Shown one piece after another: positions 1-7,556 of a stretch of DNA of 54,058 bases. Both the position numbers and the translations under genes were made by a program. The stretch is from Acidobacteriaceae bacterium (GTDB taxonomy: Bacteria > Acidobacteriota > Terriglobia > Terriglobales > Acidobacteriaceae): assembly GCA_027452245.1 (NCBI GenBank), contig DAIDGW010000190.1:1-54058 (forward strand), read 5' to 3'. Each line of letters begins with the position of its first letter. Position 1 is the first letter of the stretch. The notes beneath the pieces are model-generated. The model saw nothing but the letters and a program-made list of their open reading frames with translations, was not told where the DNA came from and did not search any database.

Positions 1-2
1 GA

Positions 3-47
3 CTCACCGAGGGCATTACACGCTTTGCCCAGGGTGAATCTGCATAA
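3..47 (+). CDS. 3' end of an unidentified upstream gene (partial)
   Basis: The frame starting at base 3 is open from the window edge and reads LTEGITRFAQGESA before a TAA at 45-47. It stops 21 bases before the virB9 start, which fits the end of the preceding gene of the transfer operon. The tail is too short to name. In related systems virB4 or another transfer gene often lies here, but that is only a guess from position. The other two frames either stop at once or run into the virB9 ribosome binding site. Confidence 0.4.
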   Translation, partial: LTEGITRFAQGESA

Positions 48-68
48 CCACCGAAAGGAACAGAGAGC

Positions 69-914
69 ATGAAACCGCCGATCCTTATCTTCGTCACCTG
101 TGGACTTGCCTTTACTTCCACCGCCGCCTTTGCCTCTGGCCCCGGAACTCCCGACGCAAAGCATCTCCAGCCCAATGCGCCGCGCACCATCACCGTGTCC
201 GAGGCGGACGCGCCGCCTGTGGTTCGCGCCGGGTTATTGCAATCCACGTTGATCCTGCTTCCCGATCAGGAGAAGGTTGCTAACGTGTTTGCGGGTGACA
301 CCGTGGATTGGGTCTTCGATGGCGGTCATGTCGCCAGCCGCTTTATCAGTATTAAGCCGAAGTTGGCGAATAGTACGACGGACGTTCATATCGTCTCCGA
401 CCACGGCAATGAGTACACCTTGCAGTTACGGGAGGTCTCCGGTGACGACGATCCCCACTTCGATTCCAAAATCTTCATTTCACCCGGCGATAAGGCCGCG
501 AAGGACAGGCTGGCCGAGCTGCCTGTCTTTGTACCCGCCGCCGAGCTGGACAAGGTAAAGCAGGAGGCTGCCGCAGCGAAAGCCGCCGAAGCTGCGACGT
601 TGAAAGCTGAGCAAAGTAAAGAAGAAGCATATCGGAGCCAATATCCCGGCTCGCTGCATTTTGACTACACATGGGACAAGTCGAAAGGCAAAGAGCTTGG
701 GTTGCAGACGATATGGCGTGACGACAAGTTCACGTATCTGCGCGGGCAATTTCAGGAAACGCCCGCTCTGTATGAAGTAAAGGACAAAAAGCCATCGCTC
801 ATCAATTTCGATTTCTCGAACGGTCTTTACACCGTGCCGAAAGAGCTGGATAACGGCTATCTCGCTATCGGTAAACAGAAGGTCGAGTTTCACCGTACCG
901 AGGAAGCGAGGTAG
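69..914 (+). CDS. virB9: VirB9/TrbG-like type IV secretion outer-membrane core protein
   Basis: This 281-residue protein is a VirB9/TrbG (CagX) family subunit, which with VirB7 and VirB10 builds the periplasmic and outer-membrane core of a conjugation machine. It begins with a signal peptide (hydrophobic residues about 5-22, likely cut after AFASG). The N-terminal beta domain is followed by an Ala/Lys/Glu-rich helical linker at about 160-190. The C-terminal domain has the family pattern FTYLRGQF, PALYEV, NFDF and a late GYLAIGKQKVEFHR. AAAGGAA lies just upstream of the ATG. The next gene starts 2 bases after the stop, so the two are translationally linked. The length is normal for the family. 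Confidence 0.9.
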   Translation: MKPPILIFVTCGLAFTSTAAFASGPGTPDAKHLQPNAPRTITVSEADAPPVVRAGLLQSTLILLPDQEKVANVFAGDTVDWVFDGGHVASRFISIKPKLANSTTDVHIVSDHGNEYTLQLREVSGDDDPHFDSKIFISPGDKAAKDRLAELPVFVPAAELDKVKQEAAAAKAAEAATLKAEQSKEEAYRSQYPGSLHFDYTWDKSKGKELGLQTIWRDDKFTYLRGQFQETPALYEVKDKKPSLINFDFSNGLYTVPKELDNGYLAIGKQKVEFHRTEEAR

Positions 915-916
915 CC

Positions 917-2182
917 ATGCCGGAGCCAAACGAAAAGACCCCTGCGACCGTGCCCGACCAGCCGGAGAGCAAACCTCCCCTGCGCAAGAGTATGCCGGTG
1001 GTCATTGCCCTGGTTGTCATCATCGGGCTTATCGGCATCGCCAATCTCTCCAGCCTCCTGAGTGGCAACAAGAAGAGTGCTCCCACCAGCGCCATGCCCA
1101 TGCGCCCGGCAGCGCCGAACGCACAGCAGGTAAAGAGCTTCGAGTCGCAGCAGCAGTTGCAGGCGCAGCGCGACGCCGAGGCGCGGCAGCATCAGCAGGA
1201 ACTTAACGCTGCGCTCCAACAGCTCCAGCAAACGGAAGGTGCGCCCGGCCCGGAGGCCGCTGGCGCACCACCGATGACCGCCGCACAGAGGGCGGCGATC
1301 TACGGCGATAGTCCCAACGGTCCACAACACATCTCGAACACATCCCAAGCCCAGGCCGAGGCCAAACAGAAGCAGCTTGCCAGAGAAAAGCAGCAGCAAG
1401 ACGCCATCAATAGTGACACCCTCGCTATCGACTTCGAGCGGACCGGCCCTACCCCGGCAACCGCAACGGCACAGGCCGCGCAAGGGACGGCTGCTACCGC
1501 AGCCGGCGGCGCGCCTCCGGCAAAGCCAGTCGCTACCGAAGCCAAAACGGACAGTAAAGGCAATCCCATGGCCGGGTACGACTTCGATACCTATGATGGG
1601 CGTCTCTATCGGATCTTCGAGGGCACCGTCCTTGAGGGTGTCGTCACCAACCATATCGACGGCGGTTTCAGCGGCCCGATCATGGTCTCTCTCACCACTG
1701 ACCTGTACTCTCACGACCACCAGCAGCTTCTCTTGCCGCAAGGCACACGTCTGCTTGGTGACGTGCAGAGTGTCGGCAACGCACAGCAGCGCAAGATGTT
1801 CGTCACCTTCCATCGCGCCATCTGTCCCGATGGGTTCTCTCTGGAGTTTGCCAAGTACATCGGCCTTGACCAGATTGGAACCACCGGCCTCGCTACCAAC
1901 GTCAACCACGGCTATTTGCAGGCGTTCGCTGCCGCCGCTGCTATCGGCGGATTGGGCGGTCTCGCGCAAATCGGCAACAACGGCAGCATCCTTGATCCAT
2001 CGACGCAGATTCGTAATGGGATCTCAGCGCAGTCGGCAACCGAAGGCGAGCAGGTATTGAATCACTTCCTCAACAGGCTTCCGATCATCATGCTCAAGGA
2101 AGGTTCGCGCGCCCGCGTGTATATCGGCACGGACCTCTTGATTCCGTCCTACGCGGAGCATCGCGTCGATCCCACGTTGTAG
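917..2182 (+). CDS. virB10: VirB10/TrbI-like type IV secretion protein
   Basis: This 421-residue protein is a VirB10/TrbI family subunit, which spans the periplasm and links the inner-membrane energy proteins to the outer-membrane core. A short cytoplasmic Pro/Lys-rich N-terminus leads into one membrane segment (about residues 26-45). A long Gln/Ala/Pro-rich periplasmic linker follows (about 50-210). The C-terminal beta-barrel domain carries the TrbI signatures GTVLEGVV, LLPQGTRLLGDV and a hydrophobic Ala/Gly-rich antenna region near 335-355, then LPIIMLKEGSRARVYIGTDL. It starts 2 bases after virB9 and is followed 14 bases later by a small gene, all in one operon. Confidence 0.92.
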   Translation: MPEPNEKTPATVPDQPESKPPLRKSMPVVIALVVIIGLIGIANLSSLLSGNKKSAPTSAMPMRPAAPNAQQVKSFESQQQLQAQRDAEARQHQQELNAALQQLQQTEGAPGPEAAGAPPMTAAQRAAIYGDSPNGPQHISNTSQAQAEAKQKQLAREKQQQDAINSDTLAIDFERTGPTPATATAQAAQGTAATAAGGAPPAKPVATEAKTDSKGNPMAGYDFDTYDGRLYRIFEGTVLEGVVTNHIDGGFSGPIMVSLTTDLYSHDHQQLLLPQGTRLLGDVQSVGNAQQRKMFVTFHRAICPDGFSLEFAKYIGLDQIGTTGLATNVNHGYLQAFAAAAAIGGLGGLAQIGNNGSILDPSTQIRNGISAQSATEGEQVLNHFLNRLPIIMLKEGSRARVYIGTDLLIPSYAEHRVDPTL

Positions 2183-2196
2183 AGAGGAGCATAGCG

Positions 2197-2430
2197 ATGA
2201 ATGACCGTTACGAACATCTACGCCGCAAGGCCCACGATGCCGGACGCGGCGGGCATGACGCATGGGCCGTTCAGTCCACCGGCGAAAAGGTTGCCGTTGC
2301 CCTTGTCTTGAATCGTGCCGATTGGCTCGCGGAGATACAGTACACCATCGCAGAGGCTATCGAACGCAGCGGCGTGGAATGGGTAGCGATGATTCCGCAG
2401 ATTGCCCATCAGCTCGCAGAGGAGGAATGA
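2197..2430 (+). CDS. Small conserved-looking protein in the transfer operon, unknown function
   Basis: A 77-residue acidic protein with no signal peptide or membrane segment. It starts at an ATG preceded by GAGAGGAG. Its stop overlaps the start of the next small gene (ATGA). It has a basic N-terminal 20 residues and an amphipathic C-terminal half that ends in EEE. I do not recognise the family. The tight packing between virB10 and the virB5-like gene makes it very likely a real gene of the conjugation operon. Confidence 0.7.
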   Translation: MNDRYEHLRRKAHDAGRGGHDAWAVQSTGEKVAVALVLNRADWLAEIQYTIAEAIERSGVEWVAMIPQIAHQLAEEE

Positions 2431-2642
2431 AGACGATGCGGACACTGACTTTCCATCGCACCTGTGAGGTCTCCGGATTGATCGCCGCCGCTGCGCTCGC
2501 CCTTGTGCTTCTTGGGACAGCAACCGGGCGAAACGCGCTGGCGCGGGTTTACATCCAGTCCACCGAGACAATGACAAACGCGACACACATTCACAGTTTC
2601 GCCCTGGACAGGTTGGACCCGACCTGCCCGCAGTGCATGTAA
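2427..2642 (+). CDS. Small membrane-anchored or exported protein in the transfer operon
   Basis: A 71-residue protein that starts inside the stop of the previous gene (ATGA overlap), with GGAGGA just upstream. A second possible start lies 9 bases further on. Residues about 15-32 form one strongly hydrophobic segment (GLIAAAALALVLLG), so it is either anchored in the inner membrane or exported. The rest is polar and ends in CPQCM, a C-x2-C pair two residues from the C-terminus. It could play the part of a small VirB7- or entry-exclusion-type protein, but there is no lipobox near the hydrophobic segment and the function is unknown. Confidence 0.6.
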   Translation: MKTMRTLTFHRTCEVSGLIAAAALALVLLGTATGRNALARVYIQSTETMTNATHIHSFALDRLDPTCPQCM

Positions 2643-2666
2643 TTCAACCCACCCACAGGAGGCTCT

Positions 2667-3455
2667 ATGAAAGTCACATTGACTAACCGCCGCAAGTGGC
2701 TCATCGGCGCTGGCGCGGCGCTCCTTCTCACGGCGACGCCGAGCTTCGCTCTCTTCGGAATTGGAGATATTGTCTTCGATCCCACCAGCTACGCAAGCCT
2801 TGTCTCGCAGCTCACAACGCTTCAGACGCAGTACAACATGCTGAAGAACAACATCACGCATTTCTCGTTCAAGCAACAGTGGCAGACGACGCTACACACT
2901 CTCGAAAACGTCAACGTCGCCAATATGTTCGGTGAGACGGCGGGCATGAGCATTGCGCTCAATACTAATTCACCATCGGCGTCTTCAACAGCGTGGAAAG
3001 CCGCAACCATCACCATGAATGGCAGTGCGCCGTCTTATCTTGCCAGCCAGTCCCTCGGTAGCGCCCGTACATCGCAACTCGCCATGATTGAAACCTCAGA
3101 TGCAGTCTCCCCCGACTGCCTTACTGCCGTGGGACAGTACCGGGACGACAGAGCTACGAACGCCACGGCCACCAGTTCGTTGCTCTCGCAGCAGTTCGAT
3201 GGCAGCGACAGCACCAACAGCGAAGTCCAGCAACTCAACCTACTCAATGCGGCTGAGGCGCAGAAAATGGCCGAAATGCAATCGCAAGGAGCATTACAGG
3301 CGTGCCTCGCTTCGCAGATGACGCTTGCCAATATGGAACGCCGAAATGCCCACGTCGAAGACCTCAATACCGCCGTCTTCGTCCAGCAACAGCGATCCGT
3401 CAACGATGCGAGTGCCGCAAACGAGGGCAACACCTGGAACACCTATATTCCCTGA
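2667..3455 (+). CDS. VirB5/TrbJ-like conjugative transfer protein
   Basis: A 262-residue exported protein with an N-terminal twin-basic signal peptide (TNRRKW then a hydrophobic stretch to about residue 28). The mature part is helical and coiled-coil-like (SLVSQLTTLQTQYNMLKNN and Gln-rich segments near 195-240), as in VirB5/TrbJ pilus-tip proteins. Its place between virB10 and virB6 agrees with that. AGGAGG precedes the ATG. The C-terminus EGNTWNTYIP is nearly repeated at the end of the next protein in the operon, which is unusual. The family call rests on architecture and context rather than on a strong motif. Confidence 0.7.
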   Translation: MKVTLTNRRKWLIGAGAALLLTATPSFALFGIGDIVFDPTSYASLVSQLTTLQTQYNMLKNNITHFSFKQQWQTTLHTLENVNVANMFGETAGMSIALNTNSPSASSTAWKAATITMNGSAPSYLASQSLGSARTSQLAMIETSDAVSPDCLTAVGQYRDDRATNATATSSLLSQQFDGSDSTNSEVQQLNLLNAAEAQKMAEMQSQGALQACLASQMTLANMERRNAHVEDLNTAVFVQQQRSVNDASAANEGNTWNTYIP

Positions 3456-3466
3456 GTGGAGACGCG

Positions 3467-3736
3467 ATGCTCAAAATCATCAACACTAAAATCCTGCTCG
3501 CCATTCTCGCTGCCCTGACCGCGATTGGTGGAGCACTCACCTACCAGCGGCATGAGGCTGCGAAAGCCGCCGCTGCCGCCGCCAAGGCCGCAGCCATCCT
3601 TCAGCAACAGCAGAAGGAGGTCGAAGAACGGAAGGCCGAGGATGAGGCATTCCGGCAGCGTGTGGACGCGGACAAGAAGAAGCACAACTCCGCCGCCGCC
3701 CACGAAGGTAAGACCTGGCAGAAGTACATCCCCTAA
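3467..3736 (+). CDS. Small coiled-coil exported protein sharing its C-terminus with the VirB5-like protein
   Basis: An 89-residue protein. I place the start at the ATG 11 bases after the previous stop, with GGAG upstream; longer in-frame readings run back into the preceding gene. Residues 5-22 are hydrophobic (signal or anchor), and about 27-70 form an Ala/Lys/Glu/Gln-rich coiled coil. It ends in EGKTWQKYIP, matching EGNTWNTYIP at the end of the upstream VirB5-like protein. A shared tail on two adjacent exported proteins suggests a common docking partner or origin by partial duplication. The exact function is unknown. Confidence 0.65.
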   Translation: MLKIINTKILLAILAALTAIGGALTYQRHEAAKAAAAAAKAAAILQQQQKEVEERKAEDEAFRQRVDADKKKHNSAAAHEGKTWQKYIP

Positions 3737-3758
3737 ACGCAACCAAGGGAGAGACGAC

Positions 3759-4682
3759 ATGGTTTCCGTAGCTTTGTTAGCGCAGGCGCTTCCAAGCGCA
3801 AGTTCGGGCGTCGATTGGCTCTATCAGTTCACCAACAATCTGACGAACCTCACCACGCAGAACGGTGGGGCGCTCACGCAGCTTGGACTCACGGAGTTGG
3901 CCTGCATCTCCCTCTTTGTACTCATCAGCATGGTCGTCAACTGGAATACCCAGAGCATGACGCTTCGTTTCCATGCCCAGCCCGTCCACGCTGGCGATTT
4001 GGTGAACTTCCTGGTGCGGCTCATCGTCTGCTGTCTGCTTCTGAACTACTGGGTGAATCCATTCCCCGGAGCGAGTTTCGGTATCAACCATTTCTTCAGC
4101 TACATAGCTCAAGCGATGGTTGCCGTGTTTGATCAAAATTCACTTGATAACTTGCTCCAGTTGCTCAAAACCGCCGGCGACAACACCGCCATGCCGTCAC
4201 TTATGGCTCCCGTTCAGATCCTTTGCTACTTCGTCGTTCAGGGGCTACTCGGCATCGCGTCTGCCATTCTCTTCGTGATTAATTGCAGCGCCTTCATCCT
4301 CTACGGCGTAACTGCATTGTTCGGTCCCATCTTCGTTCCGCTGCTAATGACCAAAACCTTTCGAGCGAAGTTCTTTCACTTTCTTGATGTGCTTATCAGT
4401 TTTGCGATGATTCGCGCCGTCGCCGCCGCTTTCATCTTTGTGTGGGCCGGCTTTATGAATGCGTTTATCCAGCAGACCTTCAATGGAAATTATTCGATGG
4501 AGATGTGGCTTGCCAATCTCATTCCGTGCATCATGGTATTCGTCGCATTCATTGTGAACATGCTCTTTATTCCGAGCATGACCCAGGCGATCTTCGGCGG
4601 TGCTGCCGGACTAACATCTGCGGCTTCTGGCGTCGCCGGAAGTGTTGCTGGAATGGCTTTGATGAAAGGAGGAGGGGGATAA
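3759..4682 (+). CDS. virB6: VirB6/TrbL-like inner-membrane transfer protein
   Basis: A 307-residue polytopic membrane protein of the VirB6/TrbL family, which forms part of the inner-membrane translocation complex. Hydrophobic segments are visible near residues 45-60, 85-105, 110-125, 150-185, 190-205, 215-240 and 250-275. The C-terminus is Gly/Ala-rich and probably flexible. The start is the ATG after GGGAGAGACGAC; an earlier in-frame reading would overlap the previous gene and is discarded. It lies between the virB5-like and virB8 genes, the usual neighbourhood. Confidence 0.85.
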   Translation: MVSVALLAQALPSASSGVDWLYQFTNNLTNLTTQNGGALTQLGLTELACISLFVLISMVVNWNTQSMTLRFHAQPVHAGDLVNFLVRLIVCCLLLNYWVNPFPGASFGINHFFSYIAQAMVAVFDQNSLDNLLQLLKTAGDNTAMPSLMAPVQILCYFVVQGLLGIASAILFVINCSAFILYGVTALFGPIFVPLLMTKTFRAKFFHFLDVLISFAMIRAVAAAFIFVWAGFMNAFIQQTFNGNYSMEMWLANLIPCIMVFVAFIVNMLFIPSMTQAIFGGAAGLTSAASGVAGSVAGMALMKGGGG

Positions 4683-4684
4683 CT

Positions 4685-4882
4685 ATGTGGAACTTCTTAA
4701 TGGCCCTTTTTGTCGGCAGTGCAATTGGAAGTAGGCGCACCGCCCAACGACTCGTGAGACCGATACTCGTTCTTTTTATCATCGGTGTCCTGATTGCGGG
4801 CTTTGTCTACGCTTGCGTGGTATTCAGGGCAGCCAATGAAAGGAGTCATTCTCCCCATGTCCACGCACACAGTAGTCAATGA
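4685..4882 (+). CDS. Small two-hydrophobic-segment membrane protein of the transfer operon
   Basis: A 65-residue protein starting 2 bases after virB6, with GGAGGAGG at the end of virB6 acting as the ribosome binding site. It has a weak N-terminal hydrophobic stretch (residues 2-15) and a strong membrane segment near 26-47, then a His/Ser-rich tail. Its 3' end overlaps the start of virB8 by 26 bases in another frame. No family is recognised. Small membrane proteins are common between virB6 and virB8 in related clusters. Confidence 0.6.
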   Translation: MWNFLMALFVGSAIGSRRTAQRLVRPILVLFIIGVLIAGFVYACVVFRAANERSHSPHVHAHSSQ

Positions 4883-5666
4883 GCAGCCGTTATTGTCGCC
4901 CGAGCAGGCGTTACTTACGGATCAGATCGGTAATGAGGTTTACGCCTCGCACTACGCAGAGCGGAAAGCTTATCGCTTCATTCTTGCCTGTGGAACGGTT
5001 TTGCTTTGCGGTTCGATGTGGCTCAACTTCTCTTTGGCCCGCCGTCCGGCTGTTAACCGATATATCCGTATTGACGAGATGGGCCGCGCCCAAGCCATTC
5101 AGTATAGCGATTTGAACTACAGCCCGCGCGAGGGAGAAATTCGTACCTACCTCACGGATTGGGCGAATTACCGCTACACGATCAGCCGGGATACCATCGC
5201 CAAGAAATACCCGCTCAACTACTATTTTCTCTCCGGCAATCTCGCCTCGCAGTTGATGACGGAAGACAACCAGAACCATCTGGTATCCCAGGTGGTCAGC
5301 GGGCAGATCGAGCAAAGCGACGTGGAGGTGAAGGATGTCACCATCACGTCCATGTCTCAGGAGACCGTGCAGGGCGCGGTCATGGCGCGTGGAACGGCGC
5401 TCCTGGCGCTGGACAAGCTCTACTCGCCCAGCAATTCGCAGGAGCCGAGGACGGAGCATTGGATGCTCAGTATCACCTACTACCTCAATCCCAAACAGGT
5501 CAGCGATCAGGCGAAGATATACCCGCAATACGAGTTCATCAATCCACTCGGTTTGACCATTACCGAGTTCCATGAGAACCGCGCCTCCGTCGATCCAATC
5601 GCGCCCGGCGCTCCGGCTCCCACTGCAAACGGAAGTGCGGTGCCAACGGCAGGAGCAGTGCGGTGA
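4857..5666 (+). CDS. virB8: VirB8/TrbF-like inner-membrane assembly protein
   Basis: A 269-residue VirB8/TrbF family protein, a bitopic subunit that nucleates assembly of the secretion channel. The chosen ATG has AAAGGAG 11 bases upstream; an in-frame upstream extension lacks a good site. A cytoplasmic N-terminus of about 45 residues leads to one membrane segment (about 46-64, ILACGTVLLCGSMWL). The periplasmic NTF2-like domain follows with typical features YRYTISRDTI, NYYFLSGNL and WMLSITYYLNP. The C-terminus is an Ala/Pro-rich tail. The stop overlaps the GTG start of virB11 (GTGA). Confidence 0.85.
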   Translation: MSTHTVVNEQPLLSPEQALLTDQIGNEVYASHYAERKAYRFILACGTVLLCGSMWLNFSLARRPAVNRYIRIDEMGRAQAIQYSDLNYSPREGEIRTYLTDWANYRYTISRDTIAKKYPLNYYFLSGNLASQLMTEDNQNHLVSQVVSGQIEQSDVEVKDVTITSMSQETVQGAVMARGTALLALDKLYSPSNSQEPRTEHWMLSITYYLNPKQVSDQAKIYPQYEFINPLGLTITEFHENRASVDPIAPGAPAPTANGSAVPTAGAVR

Positions 5667-6643
5667 GCTTCGAGCTGATATTGCCATTCTTTCCCGAAGA
5701 ATTACGGGCGCTCTTGCTGGACCCGTCTATCTCCGACCTGATGATTAACGGAACGACTGGCGTCTATGCTGACCGTGGCGGCGTGGTCGAGCACATTGCT
5801 CTCTCCACGCCCTACACCAATGACCGCTTGCAGGCCGCTATTGAGCGCGTCGCCCGCCTGCTTGGACAAGACCTTACCAGTCAGAATCCGATCCTCAACA
5901 CCCGCCTGCCGGACGGCTCCCGCGTCGCCGTTGTCGGCTCGCCATCTTCCATCAATGGCCCCACGTTCACTGTGCGGAAATTCAATCGCTGGTTTACGTC
6001 GGCGGAGCTGATTGCATCGGGCAGTCTGCCGGAGCAGATTCGGGATGCCGTGGTGGGCTTCATTGGAGAGCGGAAGAACGGCATCATCAGCGGCGGAACT
6101 GGCAGTGGGAAGACAACTTTGATGAAAGCCTTACTCGACCACGTTCCTATGCAGGAACGGATGATCGTGATCGAGCAGCCAGCCGAGCTAAAGATAGCGC
6201 ATCCGAACGCCGTTCGGTGGGAAGCGGTAGAAGCCATCCCCGGCCAGGTTGCCGTGACACCAAGCCAGCTTGTCGCCGCCGCACTGCGGCACCGTCCCGA
6301 CCGCATCATCATGGGTGAGATACGCGACGAATGCGGCTATGACCTGTTGCAAGCCATGAATACAGGGCATGGCGGAACCCTCTCCACCATCCACGCAAAG
6401 AGCGCATGGGACGCTCTCAATCGTCTTTCGGATCTCGCCCTGAGTGCGAGACCGAATCTGAATCACTCTTTCATTCGTTCGGAGACGGCCGAAGCTATCG
6501 ACTTTGTTCTGTATTGCGAGCGCGATCATGCGGGCCGACGCCGTGTGCGCGAGCTTATCGCCGTGAAGGGCTACAGCCATGCGGATCAGTCCTTCGAGAC
6601 GGAGGAAATCTATCGCGCTCCCTCTGGGGCAGCGGCGGCCTGA
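5663..6643 (+). CDS. virB11: VirB11/TrbB-like secretion ATPase
   Basis: A 326-residue hexameric traffic ATPase that powers pilus assembly and substrate transfer at the cytoplasmic membrane. The N-terminal domain is followed by Walker A GGTGSGKTT (about residues 144-152), an Asp-box-like region with IIMGEIRD, and a His-box GHGGTLSTIHA near residue 235. The length matches TrbB/VirB11. It uses a GTG start overlapping the virB8 stop. It is the last gene of the secretion block; a gap of 455 bases follows. Confidence 0.93.
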   Translation: MSFELILPFFPEELRALLLDPSISDLMINGTTGVYADRGGVVEHIALSTPYTNDRLQAAIERVARLLGQDLTSQNPILNTRLPDGSRVAVVGSPSSINGPTFTVRKFNRWFTSAELIASGSLPEQIRDAVVGFIGERKNGIISGGTGSGKTTLMKALLDHVPMQERMIVIEQPAELKIAHPNAVRWEAVEAIPGQVAVTPSQLVAAALRHRPDRIIMGEIRDECGYDLLQAMNTGHGGTLSTIHAKSAWDALNRLSDLALSARPNLNHSFIRSETAEAIDFVLYCERDHAGRRRVRELIAVKGYSHADQSFETEEIYRAPSGAAAA

Positions 6644-7098
6644 GACACGGACGGAACCGGAATCGTTATGGTACTTCACGCCCACAAACCGGAGCTGAAT
6701 CGTTCGACCGGAAGGTGTGTGCTTGAGCATAGCGCAGGCCGCCTAAAGACATTCGGTTTCGGAGTCGACTTGTGGCTCTTTGCGGAGTCCTCGGTGGGGA
6801 CGAGTGAACGCGGTTCGCCGGTGCGTGGCATCGTCAGGAAGCGGATGAAGAGGATTGTTCAGGCGGGTGTCTCCCGTATGTATCCCGCTTGCTGCACGGT
6901 CACGGCTTCGGGGTCAAACCGACGCCCGGCGGCAGGCTCGTTCTTCTGCTTCGGCTTACGCCGCCTCCGGTTACGGTTTCCGTCTGCGACGGACCCTCCG
7001 TAAATGCAGAACTTCGGCCTTGGGAGTCGGACCCACTCGCTGGGCTTCGCCAGGTGTGACCCGAGCAGATCGGGAATTTCAAAACGGAGACACAAATC
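6644..7098 (+). other. 455-base intergenic stretch before ssb, no convincing gene
   Basis: The open frames here have Arg/Ser-rich translations without ribosome binding sites and look like noise. A perfect 6-bp hairpin with a 3-base loop is at 6979-6993 (TCCGTC/GACGGA). The stretch probably holds the end of the transfer-operon transcript and the promoter and leader of ssb. I see no clear -35/-10 pair. Confidence 0.5.
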
Positions 7099-7470
7099 AT
7101 GTACCTGAACAAAGCAATCCTCATGGGCTTCCTCGGCGGTGATGCCGTCGTTCGCACTGGCAAGAACAACATGCCGTTCACCACGCTCTCGCTTGCAACC
7201 AAGGAGTCCTATAAGGACAAAGAGACCGGCAAGTACAACGAGCGCACCGAATGGCATAACCTCATCGTCTTCGGCAAGCTGGCCGAGTTCGCAGCCAAGC
7301 TCAAGAAGGGCGCTCACATCCAGATCGAAGGCAAGATTCAGCACTCCGAATACAAGGGCGTGAAGACCGACACGATCCGGGTGACTTCCATCCTCAAGCT
7401 CGACCGCGCAGAACGGGTTGCTGCCGAGGAAGAGTTCGATGAGACCTTCGATGAGGAAGTGGCCGCATAG
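7099..7470 (+). CDS. ssb: Single-stranded DNA-binding protein
   Basis: A 123-residue SSB. The OB-fold begins at MYLNKAILMGFLGGD and includes FTTLSLATKESYKD, ERTEWHNLIVFGKLAE and HIQIEGKIQHSEYKG, all standard SSB positions. The tail is short and acidic (EEFDETFDEEVAA) but lacks the usual DDDIPF-type tip of chromosomal SSB. Element-borne SSBs coat the transferred strand in recipient cells. It is preceded by a long leader and followed by a hairpin. Confidence 0.93.
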   Translation: MYLNKAILMGFLGGDAVVRTGKNNMPFTTLSLATKESYKDKETGKYNERTEWHNLIVFGKLAEFAAKLKKGAHIQIEGKIQHSEYKGVKTDTIRVTSILKLDRAERVAAEEEFDETFDEEVAA

Positions 7471-7486
7471 GCCATTTCCTTCACGC

Positions 7487-7515
7487 AGAAGCCCGGTGAA
7501 AGCCGGGCTTCTCTT
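7487..7515 (+). terminator. Hairpin downstream of ssb, possible terminator
   Basis: A perfect 10-bp stem (AGAAGCCCGG at 7487-7496, CCGGGCTTCT at 7503-7512) with a 6-base loop starts 16 bases after the ssb stop. Only a weak pyrimidine run (CTTCT) follows, so it may be a partial terminator or an mRNA-stabilising hairpin. Confidence 0.6.
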
Positions 7516-7556
7516 CTGCTAATGCCCACACGTTCACGCTCGCAAGAGGTGTCGCT

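Noticed and set aside
890-1969. Long minus-strand open frame opposite virB10
   Set aside because: Gly/Arg/Leu-rich translation without motifs, no ribosome binding site, fully overlapped by a clear VirB10 gene. It is a shadow of high-GC coding sequence.
6668-7003. 111-codon open frame between virB11 and ssb
   Set aside because: No ribosome binding site, Arg/Ser/Pro-rich composition and several competing frames; treated as non-coding.
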